Made by a program: the position numbers and the translations under genes
From: IDS-8 sp035304345
GTDB lineage: Bacteria; Pseudomonadota; Gammaproteobacteria; Steroidobacterales; Woeseiaceae
Assembly (NCBI GenBank): GCA_035304345.1
Contig: DATGQE010000053.1
Coordinates: forward strand, 27,151-91,150
Direction: 5' to 3'
Length of the DNA: 64,000 nucleotides
In this document: positions 38,663 through 48,348 of the stretch, in pieces
Numbering within the stretch: position 1 is the first letter of the stretch
How the letters are laid out: each line of letters starts with the position of its first letter
Notes under the pieces: model-generated
The model's database searches: none
What the model was told of the DNA's origin: nothing
Seen by the model: only the letters and a program-made list of their open reading frames with translations

Positions 38663-41600
38663 CTAGAAGGTCTTGCCGATGTCGAGGAAGTAACGGCGGC
38701 CGAACCAGTCGTATTGCGAGTAGAACGCGACGTTGCCGATGACGTCCACCTCGGAACCCGTGGTGTAGGCGCTCATCTTCGGCGGCTCCTCGTCGAAGAC
38801 GTTCGCCACCCCGAGCCGTGCCGTGATGCCGTTGCGGAAAGCACGGCTGACCGACAGGTTGTGGTAGGTCGTCGCCTCGGCAACCAGGTCGAGATGGACG
38901 ACCTCGTCGTCGTACCAGGTCGCCGTGGATGCGCCGAAGCTCGCGTAGTTGTCGGTCTTGCCGATGTGGTTGATGCCCCAGTAGAACGACCACTGGTCAC
39001 GTTCCAGCGTGAAGTTCAGGTTGGCAACCCAGTCCGGGTGCCCGGCTTCCCCGGCGTGATCCTCCTCCGTGTTGTCGAACAGCCCGAGCGTGTCTTCGAA
39101 CTGCAGCGTGTGCTGGGAATCGACCGTCAGCGTGCCGAAGCTCAGGTCCTGCACGTAGCGCAACGCGATGTCGAGGCCGCGGTTCTTCTGCCGCGAGATG
39201 TTGATGTAGCTGTCCCTGATCTCGATGATGGAGAACGGAATGATGCCGCCGGTCGCATTGGCCGGCGCCCGGTCGAACAGGTCGCACAGCGGCTCGTCCG
39301 GGAAGAACGCGGATTCATAGCACCCGAACGTGATGTTGCGCGCACCGATGACGTCGACCTCGTCCTTCACCTCGATGTCGAAGTAGTCGACGGAGATGCT
39401 CAGGTCCGCGAAGGCGGGTCGCCACACGAAGCCCGCGGTGAAGGCTTCGGACGTTTCCGCTTTCAGGATGCCCTTGCCGCCGCCCGTGACGACCGTCGGC
39501 GAGATCGTGAACAGGAAGTCTTCCGGTATCCCGTCGGCGGCGCAGTTGTCGGCGACGCGCTGCGAAATGTCGCCGTTCGCCAGCTTGTCGCCCCAGAGGA
39601 TGCACGGGTCGGAGTTCCGCGCCGACAACGGCGAGCTCGTCTGCCGCGCGAGGTACAGCTCGTAGAGCGCCGGTGTGCGGAACGAGGTGCCGAAAGTGCT
39701 GCGGACCCTGAACGCGTCCGTCATTCCCCAGTTCAGCCCCACCTTGTACGTCGTGTCGCTGCCGTAGGATTCGACGTCCGTGTAGCGCGCGGAGCCGGTG
39801 AGCTCGAGGGAGTCGACGAGGGGCTTGTCCGCCAGCAGCGGCACGCGGACCTCGCCGAAGACCGCGGTCGTCGCGTCGTCGCCCGCGGTGATGCCCGCGC
39901 TGGACGAGAACCAGGCGTTCTGCGCCAGCGTGATCGGCCCCGGCGTGTCGATGAGCTCGTCTTCCTGGTAGAAGAGCCCGGCGGCGATGGCCAGGCTGCC
40001 CGCGGGCAGCTCCATGACCTCGCCCGAGATGACGCCTTCCACCGACCACTGGGTGTATTCCGTGGTGCCGGTCTCCACGGCGAACAAATAGTCCTTGACC
40101 TCCTGCGGGATGTTGCCCGCCAGGAACGAGGGATCCAGCCACGGGATGTCGACGCACGGCCGGTTCGAGATCGGGCTCACCTGGCCCACGCAGGAGCCGG
40201 TCCGGAACCAGGTCATCTCGATGGTGTCGGCGAGGATCTGGTCGTCGTGGTACTCGCCGTCCGAGAAGCTGTACTGGAAGGAAAGCTCCCAGTTCCAGTC
40301 CGGCAACACCCGGTCCATCTCGCCGCGCAGCCCGGCGACGAAGCGCTGGTAGTCGACCGTGACCCGCTGGCCCGCATGATCGGTCAGGGTCAGCGGGCTC
40401 AGCCACTGCGCGCCGGTCCAGCCGACGCTGAACGGATCGCTGCCCCAGCCCATCTCCGCCGAATCGTAGTTGTAGACGTACGTCCAGATCTGGCGCCAGC
40501 CGACGTTCGTCGTCTTGCGGCGGCTGAGCAGCACCTCGGCGTACGCGGTCGTCGAGTCGGTGAGCTGGTACTCGCCGTCGACGAACAGCGTCATGACTTC
40601 CGCTTCCGGCACGAGCGTCGTCAGGTCCTGGATCGGCGGCTCCTCGTCGGTCAGCGAGTCCGTGAGCCGGTCGCCTCGCCCGATCGGGTACCAGCCTTCC
40701 GGGGCAACCATGTGGTTCGGGTTGGTCGGCGGCGCGAGCGGCGGAACACCGTTCGCCGCCAGCGCACCGTCGTGGTCGTACTGCATAAGGAACACCGGGG
40801 GGCCGGCATTGGTCGTGCCGTCGCCGAACTCGGTCGCGTAGTCGTAGACCCACACATGGCCCCACGGCAGGTCGCTGCAGAAGTACTTGCCGGTGCGCGG
40901 ATCGATCAGGTCCGCGCGCTTCCCGGCACGGTCGAAAACGTAGTACTCGTTGCACGCGAAGTAGTCGCGATCGCCGCGCTGGAGGATTTCCTGCTTGCTG
41001 TAGTCGCCCGTCACGCGGAAGTAACCGCGATCCGTGCGCTTGCCCCAGGAGCCGCTGAGGCGCAGGGCTTCACCGCCCGACTGGGCGGGCTGCGAGTAGA
41101 AGGCGTTGAACTCGGCACCTTCGTCCTTGCGGGTGATGATGTTCACCACGCCGGCGATGGCGTCGGACCCGTACACCGACGAGGCGCCGTCCTTCAGGAT
41201 CTCGACGCGCTCGATCGTCGCGAGCGGAATCGTATTCAGGTCGAAAGCCGACACCCCGCCCTGCACGCCCGACGGGCCGGCGCGGCGGCCGTTCAGGAGC
41301 ACCAGCGTCCGGTTGGCGCCCAGTCCCCGGAGCGACAGGGTGGACGTGCCCAGGCCGCCGTTCACCACCGACGCCGCGGAAAGCGCCGGCGTGACCTGCG
41401 GGGACCCTGCCGCCACCGTGGTCGTCTGCAGCATGGTCGCGACGTCGTGGATACCGCGCACGGCCGCCGTCTCGGTCAGCACCACGTCCATCGGCGCGGC
41501 GCTCGAAAAAGTGTCTCTCTGGATGCGCGATCCGGTGACGACGATCTGCTCGACGTTGCCGCCTTCCTCGGCATCGGGCTCCTGCGCCAGCGCCGGGCCG

Positions 41601-41695
41601 CCCGGGTGCAGCGCGGCGAGCATCGCCGCGGCGACCGGCGTCAGCACGGGCACGAGCCTGTCCGTCCCGGACCGGGAGCGCCTGGATCTACGCAT
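38663..41695 (-). CDS. TonB-dependent receptor (paralogue of the one at 44497-47442)
   Basis: A receptor of 1010 residues. ATG at 41695 follows GAGGGGG. The TonB-box region is VEQIVVTGSRIQRDTF. The plug has LRGLGANRTLVLLNGRRAGP and ERVEILKDGASSVYGSDAIA, then GVVNIITRK. Early in the barrel come two Cys-bearing motifs (GDRDYFACNEYYVFD and IDPRTGKYFCSDLPWGHVWV) shared with the second receptor across the halogenase, and a C-terminal RYFLDIGKTF strand. It follows the halogenase by 217 bp on the same strand and may be co-transcribed. The paired receptor and halogenase context suggests a shared, unusual ligand; its identity is unknown. Confidence 0.95.
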   Translation of the reverse strand: MRRSRRSRSGTDRLVPVLTPVAAAMLAALHPGGPALAQEPDAEEGGNVEQIVVTGSRIQRDTFSSAAPMDVVLTETAAVRGIHDVATMLQTTTVAAGSPQVTPALSAASVVNGGLGTSTLSLRGLGANRTLVLLNGRRAGPSGVQGGVSAFDLNTIPLATIERVEILKDGASSVYGSDAIAGVVNIITRKDEGAEFNAFYSQPAQSGGEALRLSGSWGKRTDRGYFRVTGDYSKQEILQRGDRDYFACNEYYVFDRAGKRADLIDPRTGKYFCSDLPWGHVWVYDYATEFGDGTTNAGPPVFLMQYDHDGALAANGVPPLAPPTNPNHMVAPEGWYPIGRGDRLTDSLTDEEPPIQDLTTLVPEAEVMTLFVDGEYQLTDSTTAYAEVLLSRRKTTNVGWRQIWTYVYNYDSAEMGWGSDPFSVGWTGAQWLSPLTLTDHAGQRVTVDYQRFVAGLRGEMDRVLPDWNWELSFQYSFSDGEYHDDQILADTIEMTWFRTGSCVGQVSPISNRPCVDIPWLDPSFLAGNIPQEVKDYLFAVETGTTEYTQWSVEGVISGEVMELPAGSLAIAAGLFYQEDELIDTPGPITLAQNAWFSSSAGITAGDDATTAVFGEVRVPLLADKPLVDSLELTGSARYTDVESYGSDTTYKVGLNWGMTDAFRVRSTFGTSFRTPALYELYLARQTSSPLSARNSDPCILWGDKLANGDISQRVADNCAADGIPEDFLFTISPTVVTGGGKGILKAETSEAFTAGFVWRPAFADLSISVDYFDIEVKDEVDVIGARNITFGCYESAFFPDEPLCDLFDRAPANATGGIIPFSIIEIRDSYINISRQKNRGLDIALRYVQDLSFGTLTVDSQHTLQFEDTLGLFDNTEEDHAGEAGHPDWVANLNFTLERDQWSFYWGINHIGKTDNYASFGASTATWYDDEVVHLDLVAEATTYHNLSVSRAFRNGITARLGVANVFDEEPPKMSAYTTGSEVDVIGNVAFYSQYDWFGRRYFLDIGKTF

Positions 41696-41912
41696 TGCTA
41701 TCCCCCTCGTTTCCTTTCTCCATGCGCCGGATGCCGTCCCGCGTATCGAGTGTTTTCGGCGGGACGGGGCGCCGCTGCATCCTCGCATTTTCGGCGCCTC
41801 GAGAGTCCCGCGGTCCCACAATCTGGTACGCACGCCGGCGCGAGCCGCGGACTGCGCGAATCGCGACGCGTGCGGTGGCCGCATGTGGTCCCAGATGGGC
41901 GTGCCGCGCCGG

Positions 41913-43538
41913 TCACGCCTTCTGCGTCGTGGTCGGGTATTCCGCCATGCCGGCCACCTTCTGCAGCCAGACGTGGTGCGGCGGCAGTTTCCACGGAGCG
42001 AGGCGCAGGCGCTCGAGCACGTTGCGGAGAATCCTGGGCGCCGGCCGGTCGCGCCCGTACCACTCGTCGCATTCCGCCGCCAGGAAATCCATGCCGTAGA
42101 GCAGGGCTTCGTAGCTCGTGTAGCTCCAGAGATTGCCGGTGTCGACCGGCGGCCGGTGGTCTCCCGGCAGGCCGCCGGAGGGCAGGGGCGTATCCGGCTG
42201 GCCGGGAAACCAGGGGTCCTCGAAATCGCCGGGCGACGGCGGCTTGGTCCGCCAGAACTCCAGCTTCGCCGCGAGCCTGCCGTTGATGCGCTCCGGGCGC
42301 CGCACCTCGCGCCAGAACTCCGTGTCCTCGCGGCGCGTGAGGCAGTAGTGCAGGTTGATGAAGTCGAGGATCTCGTAGAAGCGGTTCGCCATGATGCGAT
42401 TGAAGCGGAACGCGAGCGGCGCAAGGTCGTCGTTGCGCGGAAAATGCTCAGCGAGCAGGACCGGTGCGAGCGCGCTCAGGTACAGGCCGGTCGATTCGAG
42501 CGGCTCGATGAAGCTGCCTGCAAGGCCGGCGGCAATGCAGTTGCGCACCCACGCCTTCTCCCGGTGGCCGACCTTGAAAGGCACGATGCGGCAATCGAGG
42601 GACGCGGCGTGCGGCCCCTCGAAGCGACGTACCTCGCGCTCCGCGTCGTCGTCGTCCTGGAAGCTGCCGGAGTACACGTAGCCCAGCGATCGCCGGTCCT
42701 GCAGCGGAATCTCCCATACCCACCCCGCGGACAGCGCCGTCGCGGTCGTGTACGGCCGCACGTAGCCGGGGAAATGCACGTCGTACGGCACGTGCATCGT
42801 CACGGCACGGTCGCAGAGCAGCCAGCGGGAGCAGTCGACCCACTTGACTCCCAGCGCCTTCTCGATGAGCAGCGCGGCGAAACCGGTGCAATCCACGAAG
42901 AGATCCGCCTCGAGCCGGCGACCGCTGCGCGTCGTCACGGCTGCGATGTCGCCGTTCTCCGCCATCTCGACGTTCGCGACGTGATCGAGGTAATGGGTCA
43001 CGCCCCGCGCCGTCGCGATCTCGCACAGGTAGTCCGCGAACTTCATGGCGTTCATGTGATACGCGAAGGCGAGCGGCGGCCCGAAATCCCACGGGCCGAG
43101 CATCTGCGGCGCGAGCCCGAGCTCGCAGATCACCGGCTGCGCGGAAACCGTTTCGCAGAACGGGATGGAGCGGTCGCTCCTCAGCCACAGCTCCCCGGAG
43201 CGATCGATCGGCTCCCGCGTCGGCCGGAAGCGGCTGAACGGGTGATGGTAGAACTCCCCCTTGCCGTCCAGCCAGTTGACGAAGCGGATCGACTGCTTGT
43301 ACGTGGCGTCCGTCCGCCGCATGAATTCGTACGGGTCGATGCCGATGACGGCCAGCAGGTGGTTGATGTTCGGGATGGTCGCCTCGCCCACGCCGATGCG
43401 CGGAACGTCCGGCGATTCGATCAGGCTGATCTCGGCCAGCCGCAGCCCGTCGTGGTTGAGCGCGGCGTCCAGGTAGGCGGCCGATATCCAGCCCGCCGAC
43501 CCGCCGCCGACGATCAGGATCCTCCGGGATTTCCTCAC
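41913..43538 (-). CDS. Flavin-dependent halogenase (tryptophan halogenase family)
   Basis: An FADH2-dependent halogenase-family protein of 541 residues. The FAD motif GGGSAGW is near the start, the TRYPTOPHAN-halogenase Lys lies in RTDATYKQSIRFVNW (residue about 81, as in PrnA Lys79), and the family-defining GWVWEIPL (WxWxIP) is near residue 272. ATG is absent at a suitable place; GTG at 43538 has GGGGA eight bases upstream, while GTG at 43559 is less well placed. Such genes are common next to TonB receptors in Xanthomonas, Caulobacter and relatives, where the substrate is unknown. No flavin reductase gene is adjacent. Confidence 0.93.
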   Translation of the reverse strand: MRKSRRILIVGGGSAGWISAAYLDAALNHDGLRLAEISLIESPDVPRIGVGEATIPNINHLLAVIGIDPYEFMRRTDATYKQSIRFVNWLDGKGEFYHHPFSRFRPTREPIDRSGELWLRSDRSIPFCETVSAQPVICELGLAPQMLGPWDFGPPLAFAYHMNAMKFADYLCEIATARGVTHYLDHVANVEMAENGDIAAVTTRSGRRLEADLFVDCTGFAALLIEKALGVKWVDCSRWLLCDRAVTMHVPYDVHFPGYVRPYTTATALSAGWVWEIPLQDRRSLGYVYSGSFQDDDDAEREVRRFEGPHAASLDCRIVPFKVGHREKAWVRNCIAAGLAGSFIEPLESTGLYLSALAPVLLAEHFPRNDDLAPLAFRFNRIMANRFYEILDFINLHYCLTRREDTEFWREVRRPERINGRLAAKLEFWRTKPPSPGDFEDPWFPGQPDTPLPSGGLPGDHRPPVDTGNLWSYTSYEALLYGMDFLAAECDEWYGRDRPAPRILRNVLERLRLAPWKLPPHHVWLQKVAGMAEYPTTTQKA

Positions 43539-43620
43539 GATGCTTTCCCCAGGTGGCACCGGCCCCGAGGGCGCTTGCGTTGTATGATGGCCGGCGCCGG
43601 TATTTCCAGCGGAAGACTAT

Positions 43621-44427
43621 ATGCCACGAATCGTCGCAAAGCAGGACAATCTCAACAAGCGGAACGCGGAGTTCTCACAGGAACCCCTGCGCGAGCCGGT
43701 TTTCCTGAACAGCGTGCCGAAATGCGGCACCCACCTGGTGCGCAACATCCTGCGGATGTTCGTGCCGGTGGAACAGCAGTACCACGCGGCGTTCATCCAG
43801 TATGCGATCCTCCGCCAGCACCTGGCCGCGTTCTCCCGGACCGCGCCGAAGCTGAGCTGGGGTCACCTGCTGTTCTCGGACGACTCGGCGATCGCGGTGC
43901 GCCACGTCCGCCACATCGTGCAGGTACGGGACCCTTACGACTGGGTGCTGGCCCGCGCACGCTTCTTCCTGTCCGACACGTTCCAGGGGAACCTCGAGCA
44001 CCTGAAGGGCGGGAACACCACGATCGAGGACGTGCTCAACATGATGATCTTCGGCATACACGGGAAGGCGCCTTCGCTGAACGACATCTTCACGCACAAC
44101 GCGGTGTCGTGGCTCGGCACGCATGCCGTGCTACTGCACTTCGAGGACCTGCTGCACCACGTCACGCATCTCGACGCGCCCGAAGCCGAGACCTACTTCG
44201 CGACCCTGCTCGGGCATTGCGGCATCGACCGGCTGCCGCCCGACTGGCGTGAGCGCGTCCGGATCGGGTCGGACCGGGAGCAGAGCGGCACGGCGCGGGA
44301 GAACCTCGCCGGAACGGGCATGCAGGGCGTACCGGACGAGCTGCCGGCCGTGCAGAAGCGCCTCGTCGACTACGCCGCCCCGGGCCTGCGCGAAATTCTC
44401 GGTTATCCGCGCCCGCGCCGGGCATAG
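43621..44427 (+). CDS. Sulfotransferase family protein
   Basis: A 268-residue P-loop protein. The 5'-phosphosulfate loop is SVPKCGTHLVRNIL and the 3'-phosphate motif is QVRDPYDWVLAR, which are the two PAPS-binding signatures of sulfotransferases. No membrane segment is seen, so it would act in the cytosol. It starts 82 bp from the divergent halogenase, with a shared regulatory gap, and its 3' end faces the terminator of the downstream receptor gene. The acceptor may be a small metabolite; the halogenase and two receptors as neighbours suggest tailoring of one compound class. No PAPS-synthesis genes are in the window. Confidence 0.87.
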   Translation: MPRIVAKQDNLNKRNAEFSQEPLREPVFLNSVPKCGTHLVRNILRMFVPVEQQYHAAFIQYAILRQHLAAFSRTAPKLSWGHLLFSDDSAIAVRHVRHIVQVRDPYDWVLARARFFLSDTFQGNLEHLKGGNTTIEDVLNMMIFGIHGKAPSLNDIFTHNAVSWLGTHAVLLHFEDLLHHVTHLDAPEAETYFATLLGHCGIDRLPPDWRERVRIGSDREQSGTARENLAGTGMQGVPDELPAVQKRLVDYAAPGLREILGYPRPRRA

Positions 44428-44440
44428 CGCGGCCGGGACC

Positions 44441-44474
44441 CGAAAAAGAAAAGTGCCGGCTTTCGCCGGCACTT
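44441..44474 (-). terminator. Rho-independent terminator of the TonB receptor at 44497-47442
   Basis: Perfect ten-base arms AAGTGCCGGC (44451-44460) and GCCGGCACTT (44465-44474) enclose a TTTC loop. On the minus strand the hairpin is followed by TTCTTTTTCG (44450-44441). It may also serve the convergent sulfotransferase gene, which ends 13 bp away. Confidence 0.88.
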
Positions 44475-44496
44475 CCCCTCCCCCGATTGGCGCCGG

Positions 44497-47442
44497 CTAT
44501 TCGAACGCTTTCGTGAAGTTCACGAAGAAGCGCCGACCCAGCCAGTCATACTGCGAGTAGAACGCCGAGCGCCCTTCGACATTCACCTCGCCCCCCGTGC
44601 CTACGGTCGACAGTTGCGGCGGCTCCTTGTCGAACGCGTTCGCCACGCCGACGATCGCGTTCAGGCCCCAGTCCTCGAAGTACCGGCTGACGGAGAACGA
44701 GTGGTAGATCACCCTCTCGGCGTCCAGCACCACGCGAACCGTCTCGCCACGATAGGTCACGGTGTTGCCGCCGAAGCTGTCGTAGTTGTCCGTTTCGCCG
44801 ATGATGTTGGCGGCCCAGAAGAACGACCAGTCGCGCCAGTCGTACGTCGCGTTCACGCGACCCACCCATTCCGGCTGGCCCAGCTCGCCGTTGGTGTCCT
44901 GGACCGTGTCCTCGAAGTACGCCTTCGTGTCCTCCGTCTGGAACGTGTGCTGCGTCTCGAGGGTCAGGTTGCCCGGCCCCAGCTCGGTACGATACAGCAA
45001 CGACACGTCCCATCCGCGATTGCGCTGGGTGGCGATGTTGATGAAGCTGTCGCGGATGTTGTCGATGCCACCTATCAGCGGATCCCGCTCGAACAGGTTG
45101 CACAGCGGGTCGTTCGGGTAGAAGTCCGAGTTGTAGCACTCGAACACGATCCTGCCCGCCCCGAGCTGGTCGACCTCGTCCTTGACTTCGATGTCGAAGT
45201 AGTCGACCGAAAGGCTGAGGTCCGCGAACGCCGGCGTCCAGATGATACCCGCCGTCCTGGAAGTCGAGGTCTCGGCTTCCAGCACGCCCAGGCCGCCGCC
45301 CGTGATCACCGTCGCGGTGATCGTGCCGCCGGCGAAGTCGGGCGCGAGGCCTTCGGCCTGGCAGTTGTCCGCGATCCGCTGCGAAATGTTGCCGGCAGCC
45401 AGCGCCTCACCCCAACGGATGCACGGATCGACGGCACGCTGGCTCACGAACGAGGTCTGGTCCGCCAGGTAGAGCTCGAACAACGCGGGCGAGCGGAACG
45501 ACGTCCCCTGGTTCAGGCGCAACCGCAGGGCATCGACGATCTGCCAGTTCAGGCCGACCTTGTAGGTGGTGTCGCTGCCGTACGAGTCGACGTCCGTGTA
45601 CCGGCCGGACGCGTTCAGGGACAGGTGCTCGAAGCCGGGCTTGTCCCTGAGGAGCGGCATCTGCAGCTCGGCAAAGTAGGCAACGGTGTGGTCGTCACCC
45701 TTCGTGATGCCGGCGGACGAGGTGCCCCAGGCGTTGCCGGCGAGCGTGATCTCGCCCGGCACGTCTTCGATCTCGTCGAACTGGTAGTGCACGCCGACCG
45801 CGGCGCTGAGCGGTCCGGCGGGAAGCTGGAACAGCTCGCCGGTCACGAACCCCTCGACGGACCACTGCGTGTACTCCGTGTTGCCCGTTTCGCGCCCGAA
45901 GAGGAACTCGCGGACCTCCGGCGACACGTTGCCGCGCAGGAACTCGGGGTCGAGCCACGGCACGTCGACGCAAGGCACACCGCGGATGGAGGTCACCGTG
46001 CCGACGCATGACCCGGTGGCAAACCACTGGTCGGCGATCGCATCGAAGAAGATCTGGTCATCGTGGTAATCGCCGTCCGAGCGGCTGTACTGGTAGGAGA
46101 CTTCCCAGTCCCAGGTTTCCGTGAGCCCGCCGCGCAAGCCGGCGACGTAGCGCTGGTAATCGACCTCGATCAGGCTGCTGTTGTGATCCGTGATCGGCGT
46201 CGGGCTCAGCCATTGCGCACCGCGCCAGCCCGCCGACAGCGGATTGCCGGCAAAGAAGTTCTCGTTGTACATGTAGGTCCAGAACTGGCGATAGCTCTCG
46301 ACCGAGGTCTTGCGCCGGTTCAGCAGGACTTCCGAGTACAGCGTCAGGTTGTCGGTGAGCTCGTACTCGCCGTCGATGAACAGCGTGAGCTTCTCCACCT
46401 CCGGCTGCAGGTAGGAGGCGTCCTGGAAGGGATGGTCGGCGTTCGAGACCGCATCCGAGGCGCGGTCGTACCGCACCGGGAACCAGCCCGGCGGCGTCAC
46501 CATGAAATCCGGGTTGTTCGGGTCGACCGCGTAGCCCGGGATGTACTGGCCGAGGTCCCCGTCATAGTCGTACTGCGCGAGCGATCCGCGCGGCACGTTG
46601 CCGCCGGGGCCCTGGTAATCGTAGATCCAGACGTGGCCCCACAGCAGGTCCGTGCAGTGCGGCCTGCCGGTGCGCGGGTCGATCACGTCCACCCGCTCGC
46701 CGGTGTCCGGGTCGAAGATGTACTGCTCGCCGCAACGGAAGTAGTCCCGGTCCCCTTTCTTGAGCTCCGACTCGTTGTGGAAATCGGCCGTGATGCGGAA
46801 GTTGCCCCGCTCGAAGCTCTTGCCGAAGCTCGCGCTCAGACGCACCTCCTCACCGCCCGTTTCCACCGGCTGCGAGAGGTAGGCATCGAAGGAGGCACCG
46901 TCTTCCTTCTTGGTGATGATGTTGACGACACCGGCGACGGCATCCGAGCCGTAGATCGAGGATGCGCCGTCCTTCAGTATCTCGATGCGCTCGACCGCCA
47001 CCAGCGGCAGCACGTTGAGGTCGAACGACGATACGGCGCCGCGGGTGCCCGCGGGCCCCGCCCGGCGCCCGTTGATCAGCGTCAGCGTGCGGTTGGCACC
47101 GAGTCCGCGCAGCGACAGGGTCTGCGCGCCGATGCCGCCGTTCTGCACGAAAGCCGTAGACGTGGCTGCCGTGACCTGCGGCGACCCGGCGGCAACCGTG
47201 GTCGTCTGCAGGAAGCCGCCGATGGACGAGAAGCCCTGGACGTACGCTTCCTGGGTCAGCACCACGTCCATGGGCTCGGACGCCGTGAAGGTGTCCTTGC
47301 GAATGCGCGATCCCGTGACGACCACTTCCTCGACGTCGCGGGCTTCGTCCTCGTCCTGTGCCAGTGCGTGGGCGCCGAACCCCATCGAGCCCGCTGCAAG
47401 CGCGAGGCTGATCGCGCTCGCAACCGGAGTCCTCGTTCTCAT
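44497..47442 (-). CDS. TonB-dependent receptor (paralogue of the one at 38663-41695)
   Basis: A 981-residue receptor. Its signal peptide (ending ALAQD) and VEEVVVTGSRIRKDTF box are followed by TVAAGSPQVTAATSTAFVQN, LRGLGANRTLTLINGRRAGP and EILKDGASSIYGSDAVAGVV. Shared with its paralogue are the motifs GDRDYFRCGEQYIFD, then IDPRTGRPHCTDLLWGHVWI. The two run in parallel through most of the barrel, with near-identical HNxxIxVDYQRYVAGLRG-type stretches. It has its own terminator. It is separated from the halogenase by the plus-strand sulfotransferase gene. Together the four genes look like one functional unit. Confidence 0.95.
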   Translation of the reverse strand: MRTRTPVASAISLALAAGSMGFGAHALAQDEDEARDVEEVVVTGSRIRKDTFTASEPMDVVLTQEAYVQGFSSIGGFLQTTTVAAGSPQVTAATSTAFVQNGGIGAQTLSLRGLGANRTLTLINGRRAGPAGTRGAVSSFDLNVLPLVAVERIEILKDGASSIYGSDAVAGVVNIITKKEDGASFDAYLSQPVETGGEEVRLSASFGKSFERGNFRITADFHNESELKKGDRDYFRCGEQYIFDPDTGERVDVIDPRTGRPHCTDLLWGHVWIYDYQGPGGNVPRGSLAQYDYDGDLGQYIPGYAVDPNNPDFMVTPPGWFPVRYDRASDAVSNADHPFQDASYLQPEVEKLTLFIDGEYELTDNLTLYSEVLLNRRKTSVESYRQFWTYMYNENFFAGNPLSAGWRGAQWLSPTPITDHNSSLIEVDYQRYVAGLRGGLTETWDWEVSYQYSRSDGDYHDDQIFFDAIADQWFATGSCVGTVTSIRGVPCVDVPWLDPEFLRGNVSPEVREFLFGRETGNTEYTQWSVEGFVTGELFQLPAGPLSAAVGVHYQFDEIEDVPGEITLAGNAWGTSSAGITKGDDHTVAYFAELQMPLLRDKPGFEHLSLNASGRYTDVDSYGSDTTYKVGLNWQIVDALRLRLNQGTSFRSPALFELYLADQTSFVSQRAVDPCIRWGEALAAGNISQRIADNCQAEGLAPDFAGGTITATVITGGGLGVLEAETSTSRTAGIIWTPAFADLSLSVDYFDIEVKDEVDQLGAGRIVFECYNSDFYPNDPLCNLFERDPLIGGIDNIRDSFINIATQRNRGWDVSLLYRTELGPGNLTLETQHTFQTEDTKAYFEDTVQDTNGELGQPEWVGRVNATYDWRDWSFFWAANIIGETDNYDSFGGNTVTYRGETVRVVLDAERVIYHSFSVSRYFEDWGLNAIVGVANAFDKEPPQLSTVGTGGEVNVEGRSAFYSQYDWLGRRFFVNFTKAFE

Positions 47443-47594
47443 AACCTATCCCCTCTGGTGAGCGAGCATCGCGCCTGCCAGCGCCGTGATGCCGCGTCGT
47501 TTTTCGTCCGTCTCGATAATACAACAATGGCGGGCAAGCGTGGCCAACCTTAAGCCCGGATCAGGCGCTACGCCCTGTTGCGCCCCGGCAACAA

Positions 47595-48317
47595 TCAGCT
47601 TTGCGACACGCTCGGCGCACCTTGCCGCGGCGCCGGGCCGATGGCGAAGTCGAGCTCCGCGATGCCCGCGACGCCGCCGCGCACGGTGTCGCCCGGCGCC
47701 AGCGGGCCCACGCCGGCCGGGGTGCCGGTGAACAGCAGGTCGCCGGGAGCGAGCGTGAAATAAGTCGACAGCTCCGCGATCGCTTCCGCCACGTTCCACA
47801 CCATGTCCCGGAGGTCGCCGTCCTGGCGCAGCTCGCCGTTGACCTCGAGCCAGATGCGGCCGTGGCGCGGATGGCCGATGTCGGCGGCGCGGCGGATGGG
47901 CGACACCGGTGCCGAGCCGTCGCAGGCCTTGGCCGTCTCCCACGGCCGGCCGCGCCGCTTCGCCTCGGCCTGGAGGTCCCGGCGCGTGAGATCGACGCCG
48001 GCCGCGTAACCGAACACCAGCGAAAGCGCGTCCGCGACCGGCACGTCGCGGCCCCCTCTCCCGAGCGCCACGACCAGCTCGATCTCGTGTTGCAGGTCGG
48101 CCGTGCGCGGCGGGTACGGAATCGTCGCTCCCGACGCAATCACGGCATCCGCCGGCTTCATGAAATAGAATGGCGCTTCGCGCTCCGGGTCGGCGCCCAT
48201 CTCGCGCGCATGGGCGGCGTAGTTCTGTCCCACGCAGTAGATTCGATGTACCGGAAACAGCGCGTCGCTCCCGTGGACGGAAACGCAGGGTCGCGCAATC
48301 TCGAAGAGTACGTTCAC
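47595..48317 (-). CDS. Fumarylacetoacetate hydrolase (FAH) family protein
   Basis: A protein of 240 residues. Metal-site motifs of the FAH family are seen: RIYCVGQNYAAHAREMG, then FYFMKPADAVIASG, DLQHEIELVVALG with Glu ligands, FGYAAGVDLTRRDLQ, and LFTGTPAGVGPLAPGD. Members hydrolyse or decarboxylate acylpyruvates and related oxo-acids (for example FAHD1-like oxaloacetate decarboxylase). GTG at 48317 is chosen because AAAGG lies seven bases upstream. It lies 31 bp from the divergent MFS-fusion gene, so promoters must overlap the coding starts. Confidence 0.92.
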   Translation of the reverse strand: MNVLFEIARPCVSVHGSDALFPVHRIYCVGQNYAAHAREMGADPEREAPFYFMKPADAVIASGATIPYPPRTADLQHEIELVVALGRGGRDVPVADALSLVFGYAAGVDLTRRDLQAEAKRRGRPWETAKACDGSAPVSPIRRAADIGHPRHGRIWLEVNGELRQDGDLRDMVWNVAEAIAELSTYFTLAPGDLLFTGTPAGVGPLAPGDTVRGGVAGIAELDFAIGPAPRQGAPSVSQS

Positions 48318-48348
48318 GTTCGACCTTTCACGCCGTGGAAGGCCGCTT

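Noticed and set aside
43560..43620. TATGAT as -10 of the sulfotransferase
   Set aside because: No -35 at a proper distance and no extended -10; left out as a called promoter.
41106..44252. Plus-strand frame spanning the receptor start, the halogenase and the sulfotransferase
   Set aside because: It runs antisense to two identified genes and out of frame with the third; no recognisable motif.
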